DNA of 64,000 nt from Providencia zhijiangensis (GCF_030315915.2 NZ_CP135990.1:1860001-1924000); one strand, 5' to 3'; positions 1-7,350 are shown, numbered from the stretch's first letter. A program made the numbers and translations. Notes: a model not told the origin generated them from the sequence alone.

Positions 1-687
1 AATCATGCGAATCAGGTGCTATTGCAAATCGACCATATGCGCAGTGAATTGCGACAATACAGCCAAGGTCTACGTGGGTATATTGATTTATTATGCAATT
101 CTTCAGCACAAGCTGGTTTTCTTCCAAAAAAATTAGCGGACTATCTGCAAAAATACGCGAATATTAGCGTTGGGATCCGTGAAATGCCGAGTGAAAAAAT
201 CATCAGTAGCCTCAATAATCAAATGGCAAACTTAGGGATTGTTGCAAATCCGTCGTCATTATATGACTTGGAATTTAAGTTCTTGTGTGATGACCACTTG
301 GTTATTTTCGCGCCATTATCTAAATCTAACGATTTAAATGATCAAAGCATCTTTTCACTCAGCCAAATTGACCATCATGATTTTATTGGGCTTTCTCAAG
401 GCAATGCTTTGCAGGATTATATTGACCATCATGCACAGAACTTGGGGACTACATTAAATTATCGTATGCGTTTAGCAACAATGGATGCGGTGATGCAATT
501 AGTGAGTGAAGGGCTTGGCTATGCCATTTTACCGAGACAAGTAATATCTCGGTTTATCGGAATATATCCAGGAAATATCATCCCTTTATCTGATGAATGG
601 GCAAAGCGCAAATTGTATATTTGCGTCCGAAGACTTGATGAATTACCGAGTTATATGGATGAGTTTGTTAAGTTTTTACTTGAATAA
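1..687 (+). CDS. LysR-family transcriptional regulator, 5' end outside window
   Basis: The frame is open from the first base, so the gene begins upstream; 228 residues are visible. They correspond to the linker and the periplasmic-binding-protein-like effector domain of LysR regulators, running into the usual C-terminal segment (GLGYAILPRQV). The N-terminal winged helix-turn-helix (about 70 residues) is not in the window. The GTG at 16 should not be taken as a start. The stop overlaps by 12 bp the 3' end of the convergent transporter gene, an unusually tight convergence. The effector is unknown; the neighbouring exporter is a possible but unproven target. Confidence 0.85.
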   Translation, partial: NHANQVLLQIDHMRSELRQYSQGLRGYIDLLCNSSAQAGFLPKKLADYLQKYANISVGIREMPSEKIISSLNNQMANLGIVANPSSLYDLEFKFLCDDHLVIFAPLSKSNDLNDQSIFSLSQIDHHDFIGLSQGNALQDYIDHHAQNLGTTLNYRMRLATMDAVMQLVSEGLGYAILPRQVISRFIGIYPGNIIPLSDEWAKRKLYICVRRLDELPSYMDEFVKFLLE

Positions 688-1392
688 CATATAAACGCCC
701 AATACGATTAATCCAAAGAAAAAACAGCGTCTAAATATTTTTTCACTAATCAAATTTCTACAATATTGCCCCACATACATGCCAATAATCGACGGAATAA
801 GTGCAATTGAAGAGGTGTAATAATCTATAGTCTCACTACTATTTTCCCTTATTAATAAGATGGCTAACGCAATTGTTGACGCGGTAAACGCGAGACCTAA
901 TGTTTGTATTAATTCATTTTTATTAAGATTTAATGATTGTAAATAAGGAACGGCAGGGATAACAAAAACCCCCGTGGCTGCGGTAATAACCCCAGTGATA
1001 TAACCAACTAGTGGGGATAGCCATCGTTCATTTTTACTCGATATTGACGATTTAGGGAGTAACATGGCCACCAGTCCATAAATGATTAATATCAGACCCA
1101 GTACAGGAAATACCCATTCTGATGCTGAGCTCAATTTTGGTAATGGGCTATAAACAGTGCCAATAAAAATCGCGATAATAAATAAGTAAAATCGTCGAGC
1201 TAAGTTTAAAAACTTACCACCAATCATAAGCTGCCATATATTGGTGACGAAAGAGGGAATAATCAGAATACTTGCTGCAACAGCAGGTTCCATGACCGTT
1301 GTTAGCAGGCCCATTGATAGTGTAGGCAAGCCAAGTCCAATGACACCTTTAACAAATCCCGCCAAAAAGAAGATCACTAAAATTAATGCCAT
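676..1392 (-). CDS. TauE/SafE-family sulfite/anion exporter-like membrane protein
   Basis: An integral membrane protein of about 238 residues with roughly eight hydrophobic segments. The N-terminal motif AGFVKGVIGLGLPTLSMGLL and a second half containing VGYITGVITAATGVFVIP are the paired repeats typical of TauE/SafE (DUF81) transporters. The family is linked to export of sulfite, sulfonates or other organic anions; the substrate here cannot be read from sequence. I chose the ATG at 1392 because the hydrophobic domain starts there. An in-frame TTG at 1428 would add 12 polar residues, but no clear ribosome site precedes it. Its 3' end overlaps the convergent LysR gene by 12 bp. Confidence 0.8.
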   Translation of the reverse strand: MALILVIFFLAGFVKGVIGLGLPTLSMGLLTTVMEPAVAASILIIPSFVTNIWQLMIGGKFLNLARRFYLFIIAIFIGTVYSPLPKLSSASEWVFPVLGLILIIYGLVAMLLPKSSISSKNERWLSPLVGYITGVITAATGVFVIPAVPYLQSLNLNKNELIQTLGLAFTASTIALAILLIRENSSETIDYYTSSIALIPSIIGMYVGQYCRNLISEKIFRRCFFFGLIVLGVYMLFK

Positions 1393-1613
1393 ATAGGGTT
1401 TACCTTTAAATTGTTGAGTATTGTTCAAAGGGTAATCAATTAAATAACAATAACCTATACGGATTATTTTTAGGGGAGCTCCGGAAAATACAGAGCAAGG
1501 CTTTCAGCAAATTATGGCTATTATTGCGCTCAATGTTTGTCATTTCGATGGTTATCGAAGTGATATTAATACGAGATTGATAACCTATTTAACGGTTAAC
1601 AAGGAGACATAAA

Positions 1614-1874
1614 ATGATCGCAGTGATATTTGAAGCACGTATTGCACCGAATAAACAGGAACGTTATTTATCTTTAGCAGAAAAATTAAAGCCGTTACTG
1701 AGCGATATTGAAGGGTTTATTTCAATCGAGCGTTTTCAAAGCTTATCGAACGAGGGCAAGATGATTTGTAACCCCATTGCGTGCAATAAATTTGAATTAA
1801 TCTGTATAGAATATGAACCGGCTTTTTTGGTTGGTCAAGATTTTTATTATTTTATAATGACTTGTAAAAGTTAG
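1614..1874 (+). pseudogene. Antibiotic-biosynthesis-monooxygenase (ABM) domain gene, 3' truncated
   Basis: The first 45 or so codons (MIAVIFEARIAP... GFISIERFQSL) look like the start of a small ABM-superfamily protein: a first beta strand, a helix, and the FISIERFQSL strand. A complete family member runs about 95-110 residues and continues with a conserved LSLSFW-type strand. Here similarity stops after NEGKM (near 1763), and the next 37 codons are low-complexity, AT-rich and unlike the family. The ribosome site AAGGAG and the ATG are intact, so only the 5' part survives. An 86-residue hybrid could still be made, but it would lack half of the ferredoxin-like fold. Confidence 0.6.
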
Positions 1875-2110
1875 CGTTTTAGTTGCAAAGATTAACTCGC
1901 GATTGATTTCTATCTAAATATTAAAGTGGAGTAGGCTGGTTTCTTAAATCAAGCTATAAGTTTTTCTATCAGCTACTAAAAATTATCATCATTTGTGAAC
2001 TATACGAAAGGAAATATAATTTTTAATAAAAATAAGGCCCTAAAAAAATTAAATTTCAACTTATGCTGAAATAAACTCATTATATAAATATCGACCATCA
2101 AAGGTTTACT

Positions 2111-2323
2111 ATGACTTTACGATTTAAAATATTCGCCGCATTGGTTTTAAGCATGCCTATTGTGTCCTCTGCATTTGCTTTGACTTTACAGGAACAAGTT
2201 AAACAATACGAAAAAGAGGGTTGGAAGGTTGGTTTGTCAATTCTATTTTCAAATGATAAAGAGATTTCAATCAATGGGGAACAACGTTTTCCGTTAGATA
2301 GTACTGTAAATAATAAGCAATAA
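2111..2323 (+). pseudogene. Class A beta-lactamase-like gene, truncated at the active-site serine
   Basis: The frame encodes a signal peptide (hydrophobic core ALVLSMPIVSSAFA), then a mature N-terminus with the pattern of class A penicillinases: a first helix (LQEQVKQYEKEGWKVG), a strand (LSILFSND) and GEQRFPLDSTV. In the family the last block is followed at once by the S-x-x-K catalytic motif (for example RFPLTSTFK in CARB enzymes). Here Ser64 and Thr65 are present, but the frame ends five codons later with no S-x-x-K lysine and no later motif (SDN, E166, KTG). It is therefore a non-functional 5' remnant. An AAAGG ribosome site precedes the ATG. The assignment rests on about 65 residues, so it is moderate. 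Confidence 0.55.
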
Positions 2324-2329
2324 AAGGCT

Positions 2330-2350
2330 GGGGTTCTATGAAAGAACCCC
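2330..2350 (-). terminator. Hairpin after yhaV
   Basis: A perfect 7-bp stem (GGGGTTC / GAACCCC) with a 7-nt loop lies 8 bp beyond the yhaV stop. On the minus strand it is followed by a short T-rich run (AGCCTTTTATT). It probably ends the prlF-yhaV transcript. Confidence 0.6.
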
Positions 2351-2358
2351 GATATTAT

Positions 2359-2808
2359 TTACTTCGCGGCTTTAAGCAGCGCATCCCAGTCATCCGGTGG
2401 ATGACCTTTTTTCAGCATTTTACCGAATACTTTATAGGCGTCCGTTTTACTGCCGTAAGTGCGCAGTGTGCTGTCATCATTAACCCATGCCAGAATAATG
2501 ATTTTTTGGCTGAAATTATATCGGAAGAATAACCGGTACCGGCCATTACCAAATTTGGCTCTGGACCAGTTCGTGTATTTCTCACTGATGGCATTACCAG
2601 GCCTGAATTCCGGGGTGCGGGGATCACTTGTGATGTTCGCTATTGATCTCAGCAGATGAGCTAAAATCTTTGTGTCAGCTTTTTTCTGATAAGTATCCGG
2701 AAGCTTTACTTTTAGGTCTTTAACGCTTTGAACTAATTCATCATATTGTTCTTTGAAACACGGGTGGGCGTAGATTGCCCACCCGTTCAGGCATTCAGGA
2801 AAATCCAT
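2359..2808 (-). CDS. yhaV: YhaV-family toxin (type II toxin-antitoxin ribonuclease)
   Basis: A 149-residue protein close in length and sequence to E. coli YhaV (154 residues), a RelE-superfamily, translation-linked endoribonuclease. Family blocks visible are NGWAIYAHPCF near the N-terminus, NWSRAKFGNGRYRLFFRY in the middle, ILAWVNDDSTLRTYG, and KMLKKGHPPDDW at the C-terminus. It follows the antitoxin gene by 5 bp, so the pair is co-transcribed and probably translationally coupled. PrlF neutralises the toxin by complex formation, and the complex represses its own promoter in E. coli. All characteristic blocks are intact, so the toxin is predicted active. The module lies about 230 bp from the dif site, among gene remnants. 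Confidence 0.93.
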   Translation of the reverse strand: MDFPECLNGWAIYAHPCFKEQYDELVQSVKDLKVKLPDTYQKKADTKILAHLLRSIANITSDPRTPEFRPGNAISEKYTNWSRAKFGNGRYRLFFRYNFSQKIIILAWVNDDSTLRTYGSKTDAYKVFGKMLKKGHPPDDWDALLKAAK

Positions 2809-2813
2809 ATTAT

Positions 2814-3149
2814 TTATTCTTCGTCGATGATGTCATCGTCAAGGTTGACGTCCATATCAGCAACCAGTTCGAAACCACGGGACATATCGAGGTGTTGAAC
2901 AGTCTGAGGATTATTTGTCATATCCTGCGCCAGAAAGTTGAGGAATGATGCCATAACCGGATCTTCCTTTTCATTCTGATGGCGTGATATCAGCACATCA
3001 CCGGTGCTGAGCAATTTGTAATGGATACGGTCGCCGCCATGCAGGTGAAGTGCATCCCTGATGGGAGCGGGAATAGTGGTCTGATGGCGCTCTGTTAATT
3101 TAGAGTCTGCTTCAAGCGCAATATCTTCAGTACAGACGTAAGCAAGCAT
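2814..3149 (-). CDS. prlF: PrlF (SohA) antitoxin of YhaV
   Basis: 111 residues, the same length as E. coli PrlF. The N-terminal half has the swapped-hairpin AbrB/SpoVT-type DNA-binding element (SKLTERHQTTIPAPIRDALHL). The C-terminal part has the PrlF signature FLNFLAQDMTNNPQ and an acidic tail (DMDVNLDDDIIDEE) matching the E. coli ending. The start is supported by GGGAGG 6-7 nt before the ATG. The two palindromes about 60-90 bp upstream are the likely autoregulatory operator. Together with yhaV it forms a complete toxin-antitoxin operon. Confidence 0.93.
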   Translation of the reverse strand: MLAYVCTEDIALEADSKLTERHQTTIPAPIRDALHLHGGDRIHYKLLSTGDVLISRHQNEKEDPVMASFLNFLAQDMTNNPQTVQHLDMSRGFELVADMDVNLDDDIIDEE

Positions 3150-3205
3150 AAATTGCCTCCCTTTTTATGTACAACTTACTGTCTGATTATACGATTTTTT
3201 CAAAA

Positions 3206-3237
3206 CAATGCAAATGCATTGCAATGCAACTGCATTG
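3206..3237. promoter_or_regulatory. Two abutting perfect palindromes, likely PrlF-YhaV operator
   Basis: Two 16-bp palindromes lie directly end to end: CAATGCA-AA-TGCATTG (3206-3221) and CAATGCA-AC-TGCATTG (3222-3237). All arms are identical. They sit 57-88 bp upstream of the prlF start, where a promoter is expected. AbrB-type antitoxins bind symmetric sites, and E. coli PrlF/YhaV is known to bind its own promoter region. Binding is inferred from symmetry and position. Confidence 0.7.
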
Positions 3238-3347
3238 TGAAATGACATATCCAGTAAAATCACAGTTCTTTACATTGCTACGGCGGCGCCCAGAGATATT
3301 AGTATTCAGCGTTATGTAAGAACACTCAAATTGAAAGGGGCCATCTC

Positions 3348-3377
3348 ATGAAGTTATTGGTTATTGTGTCCCATTAA
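3348..3377 (+). pseudogene. Possible nine-codon 5' stub of a flavodoxin-fold NAD(P)H oxidoreductase
   Basis: A good ribosome site (GAAAGGGG) is followed at suitable spacing by ATG and the codons for MKLLVIVSH, then TAA. MK-LLVIVSHP is the typical first strand of KefF/YwrO-type NAD(P)H oxidoreductases. The frame closes 4 bp before dif. It is very short, so the identity is only suggestive, but start signal plus strand plus abrupt end fits a gene cut off at dif. Confidence 0.25.
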
Positions 3378-3381
3378 TTCA

Positions 3382-3409
3382 ATTTAACATAATATGCATT
3401 ATGCGAATC
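3382..3409. other. dif: dif site (XerCD chromosome-dimer resolution)
   Basis: Read on the minus strand, the 28 bp have a XerC arm GATTCGCATAA, a centre TGCATA and a XerD arm TTATGTTAAAT. E. coli dif has GGTGCGCATAA, TGTATA and TTATGTTAAAT. The XerD arm is identical, the XerC arm differs at two outer positions and the centre at one: 25 of 28 match. XerC and XerD resolve chromosome dimers here at cell division under FtsK control. Context agrees: tus and two Ter sites lie 12-19 kb away, and two KOPS octamers point toward it. It could instead be a secondary attachment-type dif copy, but no second copy is visible in the window. Confidence 0.88.
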
Positions 3410-3816
3410 CAAGTGTAAAATGAAGGAATCCAGCGTTTTGGCTGGTTAATCATGTTGGTTCGTTTATCGCTTAAACTGCCTTTTATCTATGACCAATTAA
3501 GCTTTTAGCCGTCGCTTCATGTTCGCCAGTTAAAGTTCCATGAGATTTAAAATGTGAGCTTGGGGATCATACTGGCGTTGTTAACTTTGACGATTGAACT
3601 TCCTTACCCATTTTGTCATCGGTACTTTTAAATGACAGATCACCTCAATGCATTATGAATAAGTTAAGATTTTATTTAATAGCAAATGAAGCATCCAAAA
3701 TACTAAAGCACAGACCACTCTCAAAAGTTATCACCCTACGTTTGACGCCAAACAAAAATATAGTGGCATATTACTTTTATAATGACTGGCTTACTTACTC
3801 ATATAGATGTGGTCAC
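3410..3816. other. Intergenic region between dif and roxA, no gene recognised
   Basis: About 400 bp without a supportable gene. The last 204 bp are open in the roxA frame, but the encoded residues do not resemble the RoxA N-terminus and no ribosome site precedes the upstream ATG at 3613. The roxA promoter is presumably here; I could not place it confidently. Confidence 0.5.
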
Positions 3817-4938
3817 ATGGCTAACAAACTGAATCTTAACTGGCCTGAATTTTTAGAAAAATACTGGCAGAAAAAACCCGTTGTATTGAAAAATGCATTT
3901 CCTGATTTTGTCGATCCTATCACTCCAGATGAACTGGCTGGTTTGGCGATGGAACCGGAAGTCGACAGCCGCCTAGTCAGTTTTATTGATAACAAATGGG
4001 AAGCGAGCCATGGCCCGTTTGAGGACTACAGCGAATTAGGCGAAAAAGGATGGTCGCTGCTAGTGCAAGCCGTCAACCATTGGCATATGCCTGCCGCTGA
4101 ACTGGTGAAACCGTTCCGCGTGCTGCCTGAATGGCGTCTTGATGACTTGATGATCTCCTATTCAGTGCCTGGCGGTGGTGTTGGGCCACACATTGATAAC
4201 TATGATGTTTTCATCATTCAAGGAATGGGACGCCGCCGCTGGCGAGTGGGTGACGCCCTTCCCATGCGTCAGTTTTGCGCACATCCAGCATTATTGCATG
4301 TCGACCCGTTTGAGCCGATTATTGATGTAGAAATGGCGCCGGGCGATATTCTGTATATTCCGCCGGGATTCCCTCACGATGGTTTCACCTTTGAAGATAC
4401 CATGAACTATTCTGTCGGCTTTCGTGGCCCGACCGGACGCGATCTGTTGAGCAGTTTTGCAGACTATGCGCTGGAACAGGATTTGGGCGGAATAAATTAT
4501 GGCGATCCTGACCTGAAAGTCAGTAAAAATGCAGGAACCATAGAACCTCATGAGGTTGAACGCCTACGAGCAATGATGATTGAAATGGTCAACAAGCCCG
4601 GTGATTTTGAACAGTGGTTAGGCCGTTTTGCAACCACCCCTCGCCATGAGCTGGATATTGCCCCTGCAGAACCGCCGTATCAGCCGGAAGAAGTACTGAG
4701 CGCTTTGAATGCCGGTGAAAAATTGATACGACTAAGTGGGTTGCGTGTTATGCGCATCGGCGATTATTTCTTCGTAAATTCAGATGGTTGGAATACCTCA
4801 GAAATAAAGGGTGCCGACGCATTGTGCCAGCTTACGGAAGTCGGAATGAATGAACTCGGTGAAGCATTGGAGAACCCAATTTTTGTCGCTGAGTTGACCG
4901 AATTTATCAATCAGGGATATTGGTATTTCGAAGAGTAA
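3817..4938 (+). CDS. roxA: RoxA, ribosomal protein uL16 arginine 3-hydroxylase
   Basis: 373 residues from this ATG, exactly the length of E. coli RoxA (YcfD). It is a JmjC-type 2-oxoglutarate/Fe(II) oxygenase that hydroxylates Arg81 of ribosomal protein uL16. The N-terminus LNWPEFLEKYWQKKPVVLK, the DLMISYSVPGGGVGPHIDNYDVF block (Fe ligands His and Asp of HxD) and PPGFPHDGF (third ligand His) are all present, followed by the family's C-terminal winged-helix dimer region ending GYWYFEE. The frame stays open 68 codons upstream, but only the chosen ATG aligns with the family start; its ribosome site is weak. A strong bidirectional terminator follows. Confidence 0.95.
   Translation: MANKLNLNWPEFLEKYWQKKPVVLKNAFPDFVDPITPDELAGLAMEPEVDSRLVSFIDNKWEASHGPFEDYSELGEKGWSLLVQAVNHWHMPAAELVKPFRVLPEWRLDDLMISYSVPGGGVGPHIDNYDVFIIQGMGRRRWRVGDALPMRQFCAHPALLHVDPFEPIIDVEMAPGDILYIPPGFPHDGFTFEDTMNYSVGFRGPTGRDLLSSFADYALEQDLGGINYGDPDLKVSKNAGTIEPHEVERLRAMMIEMVNKPGDFEQWLGRFATTPRHELDIAPAEPPYQPEEVLSALNAGEKLIRLSGLRVMRIGDYFFVNSDGWNTSEIKGADALCQLTEVGMNELGEALENPIFVAELTEFINQGYWYFEE
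4256..4263 (-). other. KOPS octamer (FtsK-orienting sequence)
   Basis: GGGAAGGG on the minus strand matches the KOPS consensus GGGNAGGG. FtsK translocates in the 5'-to-3' direction of this motif, here leftward toward dif 850 bp away. It lies inside roxA. A single octamer can occur by chance; the direction is as expected for this side of dif. Confidence 0.55.
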
Positions 4939-4954
4939 ATAACATCAGCCTAAT

Positions 4955-4988
4955 AAGATAAAACACCTGCAAACGGGTGTTTTATCTT
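4955..4988. terminator. Bidirectional intrinsic terminator, roxA / LysR convergence
   Basis: A 13-bp perfect stem (AAGATAAAACACC / GGTGTTTTATCTT) with an 8-nt loop. A-rich on one side and T-rich on the other, it can serve both convergent genes. Confidence 0.8.
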
Positions 4989-4996
4989 ATCTTTCA

Positions 4997-5905
4997 TTAC
5001 GATGCATTACTCGTCATAAACTCAATAAACTTTCTTGTTTTCAACGGAATATAACGGGCATAGGGATAAATTAAAATAAACGGACGCGTTGTTCCTGCGT
5101 ACTCTTGCAGAACTTCTACTAACTCACCGCGTTGCAATTCTTGCTCGACAGTAAATCGATATACCTGCATAAGGCCAGCCCCATTTTTCACTAATGTCAG
5201 AGTGGCCAAAAAATCCTGCTGGCATAACAAACGCCCTGTCGTCTCTACTTTTACAACATTCCCTTGTGAACGAAATGTCCACGGTATTTTTCTACCGCTA
5301 CTGGGTAAGGAATACTGAATACATTCATGATGCATGAGGTCAGAAAGAGCATGGGGTGTGGAATGCTGCTGCAAATATGAAGGTGCCGCCACAATGATGA
5401 GTTCAGCATCCTCAAGGCGACGGGCAATTAATCCTGAATCATGTAACTCACTTCCTCTGATAGCAACATCATAGTTATCCTCTGAAAAATCAATATTTTC
5501 ATTACTGACCTCCAGATTTATTTTCAATTGAGGATACAGAGAACAGAACTGATTTAATCGAGGGAGCAATCGATAATGCGCATAGAGTGTTGGAACACTA
5601 ATTCGAAGTACCCCTACTGGAACCTGATGTTCCCCAGAGATTTTGTTTTCGGCCTCAATAAGCTGATTCAGCGCATTTCTGCAATCCAAATAATATTGTT
5701 GCCCTGTGTCGGTTGTTCGCATACTGCGTGTCGTTCTAACAAATAATCGGGTTTGCAATCTTTTTTCAAGTCGGCCAACAGAACGACTGACAGCCGCTGG
5801 TGTAACGCCAGCTGCATTAGCCGCCGCTGTAAAACTACCAGTTTCTACGGTAAGGCAGAACAATTCGATACTGCCCATTTGCATATCATCAAAATAGCGT
5901 TGCAT
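4997..5905 (-). CDS. LysR-family regulator, divergent to tautomerase/quinone-oxidoreductase operon
   Basis: 302 residues with a full LysR layout: N-terminal helix-turn-helix (IELFCLTVETGSFTAAANAAGVTPAAVSRSVGRLE cut over residues 13-47), linker, and effector-binding domain (LRISVPTLYAHYRLLPRLNQF onward). The AAVSRSVGRLE recognition helix and FVRTTRSM wing resemble the large LysR subgroup that controls oxidoreductase genes. The gene is transcribed away from the two-gene operon starting 151 bp upstream. By the usual LysR arrangement it probably regulates that operon and itself from the shared intergenic region. The ligand is unknown. Confidence 0.88.
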   Translation of the reverse strand: MQRYFDDMQMGSIELFCLTVETGSFTAAANAAGVTPAAVSRSVGRLEKRLQTRLFVRTTRSMRTTDTGQQYYLDCRNALNQLIEAENKISGEHQVPVGVLRISVPTLYAHYRLLPRLNQFCSLYPQLKINLEVSNENIDFSEDNYDVAIRGSELHDSGLIARRLEDAELIIVAAPSYLQQHSTPHALSDLMHHECIQYSLPSSGRKIPWTFRSQGNVVKVETTGRLLCQQDFLATLTLVKNGAGLMQVYRFTVEQELQRGELVEVLQEYAGTTRPFILIYPYARYIPLKTRKFIEFMTSNAS

Positions 5906-6056
5906 AGCGACCTGAAAAATTAGTTACATAATGTATAAACTATAATAACACTGAGATTATTTTTCAATTTTAAGTAATGAATTATTGTTATGGGCAACAT
6001 CAATACAACAACGCCAACTTCTGTAATCAGTCGATGGCACGACAGAGAACAATAAA

Positions 6057-6284
6057 ATGCCCTATATCAATATCAAAGTGACAGATGAAGGTGTCACCGA
6101 CGATCAAAAAAAACGCCTCATTGAAGGTGCAACCACCCTGCTCAATCAGGTTCTTGGCAAGCCGAGATCGTCTGTTTTTGTCGTAATTGATGAAATCAAA
6201 ACTGATAACTGGGGAGTTGGCGGGGAGACCGTAACCGATCTTAGAAAAACGAAAATTCACGATAAGTTGGAGATAAAAGTATGA
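6057..6284 (+). CDS. Small tautomerase (4-oxalocrotonate tautomerase family)
   Basis: 75 residues beginning MPYINIKVTDEGVTDDQKKRLIEG. After removal of Met the N-terminal proline is the catalytic base of this family. The length and beta-alpha-beta layout are those of 4-oxalocrotonate tautomerase/PptA-type enzymes, which form oligomers and interconvert keto and enol forms of small acids. The substrate cannot be told. The C-terminus overlaps the next gene by 4 bp (ATGA), so translation is coupled and the two enzymes probably act in one pathway. Confidence 0.85.
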   Translation: MPYINIKVTDEGVTDDQKKRLIEGATTLLNQVLGKPRSSVFVVIDEIKTDNWGVGGETVTDLRKTKIHDKLEIKV

Positions 6285-7306
6285 AAGCTGCAGTCATTCA
6301 TCAATTTGGTGGCCCTGAAGAAATAAAATATGAAGAGTTAAAAATGCCTCAACCGGGTCCAGGCGAAGTGCTCGTTAAAACACTGGCAATTGGCACTAAC
6401 CGACTTGACCATTATGTACGTTTAGGTGAAATTTCACCCGATATCACCTTTCCCCATGTTTTAGGTTCTGATGCAGTTGGCCAAGTTATAAATTGGGGCA
6501 AGGACGTCACTGGATTTAATGTCGGTGACCGCGTTATCTCAATGCCTGGTTATCCATTAGATCCGTCAGAAGTACATGTTCGCCCAGTGACAGTTGCCAG
6601 TAGTTACGCTATTCCGGGAGTTCACACTCAAGGGACCTATGCGGAATATATTGTCGTACCTGCGCAGTGGTTACTGATTGATAATACGGATTTACCTGTT
6701 GAACAAATCGCTGCACTTCCAGTCCCACTACTTATTGCTATTCGTTCTGTTGAAATTGTTGGTGAAGTTAAAGCCGGAGATACCGTTCTGGTGCAGGCTG
6801 GTGCGTCAAGTACAGGGATGATGAGTATTCAAGTGGCGAAAGCACTCGGTGCTCGCGTGGTAACAACAGTACAAAATTCAAGCTCTGTCGAAATAGCACA
6901 AGAGTTTGGCGCTGATTTTATTATTAACACCTCTGAACAGGACTTTGTTTCCGCCATCCATGAATGGACCGAAGGAAAAGGCGTTGACGTTGCAATTGAT
7001 AACTTAGGTGGCGACATTCTTCAAAAAACAATCAATGTAGTGCGCCCAGAAGGCATTATTGTCTCAATGGGTTTTATGGCAGGTACGCAAGCGACAATCG
7101 ATGTGCGTAACTTTTTCTTCACTCAAAAACAGCTGCGAGGAACATTGGTTGGCGATATAGAAGATTTTTCAAGATGGCTTCCTGCTATTAAAAAAGGGTT
7201 AATCAGACCATTGGTTGACAGTACGATGCTGTTATCTCAGGCTGCTAATGCTCATGAGCGAATTGCAAACAACCAGGCACGTGGCGCGATTATACTTATC
7301 CCTTGA
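6281..7306 (+). CDS. Zinc-type alcohol dehydrogenase-like quinone oxidoreductase (MDR superfamily)
   Basis: 341 residues. The N-terminal GroES-like catalytic domain starts MKAAVIHQFGGPEEIKYEEL. The Rossmann domain has VLVQAGASSTGMMSIQVAKALGARV near residue 165. The cysteine cluster of structural zinc is absent, which places it with NADPH:quinone oxidoreductases rather than zinc alcohol dehydrogenases. It shares a 4-bp overlap with the tautomerase gene and is divergent to a LysR regulator. Likely role: NAD(P)H-dependent reduction of quinones or reactive enones; the inducer and substrate are unknown. Confidence 0.87.
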   Translation: MKAAVIHQFGGPEEIKYEELKMPQPGPGEVLVKTLAIGTNRLDHYVRLGEISPDITFPHVLGSDAVGQVINWGKDVTGFNVGDRVISMPGYPLDPSEVHVRPVTVASSYAIPGVHTQGTYAEYIVVPAQWLLIDNTDLPVEQIAALPVPLLIAIRSVEIVGEVKAGDTVLVQAGASSTGMMSIQVAKALGARVVTTVQNSSSVEIAQEFGADFIINTSEQDFVSAIHEWTEGKGVDVAIDNLGGDILQKTINVVRPEGIIVSMGFMAGTQATIDVRNFFFTQKQLRGTLVGDIEDFSRWLPAIKKGLIRPLVDSTMLLSQAANAHERIANNQARGAIILIP

Positions 7307-7320
7307 TATTATTCCGCCTC

Positions 7321-7350
7321 AGCCACCGACCTCTATAATAGCCGGTGGCT
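7321..7350 (+). terminator. Hairpin downstream of quinone oxidoreductase gene
   Basis: Stem AGCCACCG / CGGTGGCT with a 14-nt loop, 15 bp after the stop. It lacks a good T tract (TGTGTGC follows), so termination may be partial or need Rho. Confidence 0.5.

Noticed and set aside
3613-3816. A 68-codon N-terminal extension of roxA in the same frame.
   Set aside because: It has no similarity to the family, and the downstream ATG gives exactly the family length.
5912-5930. TTAGTTACATAATG, resembling a Ter site on the minus strand.
   Set aside because: The core reads TATGTAACTAA, not GTTGTAACTAA, and the upstream ATG is missing.
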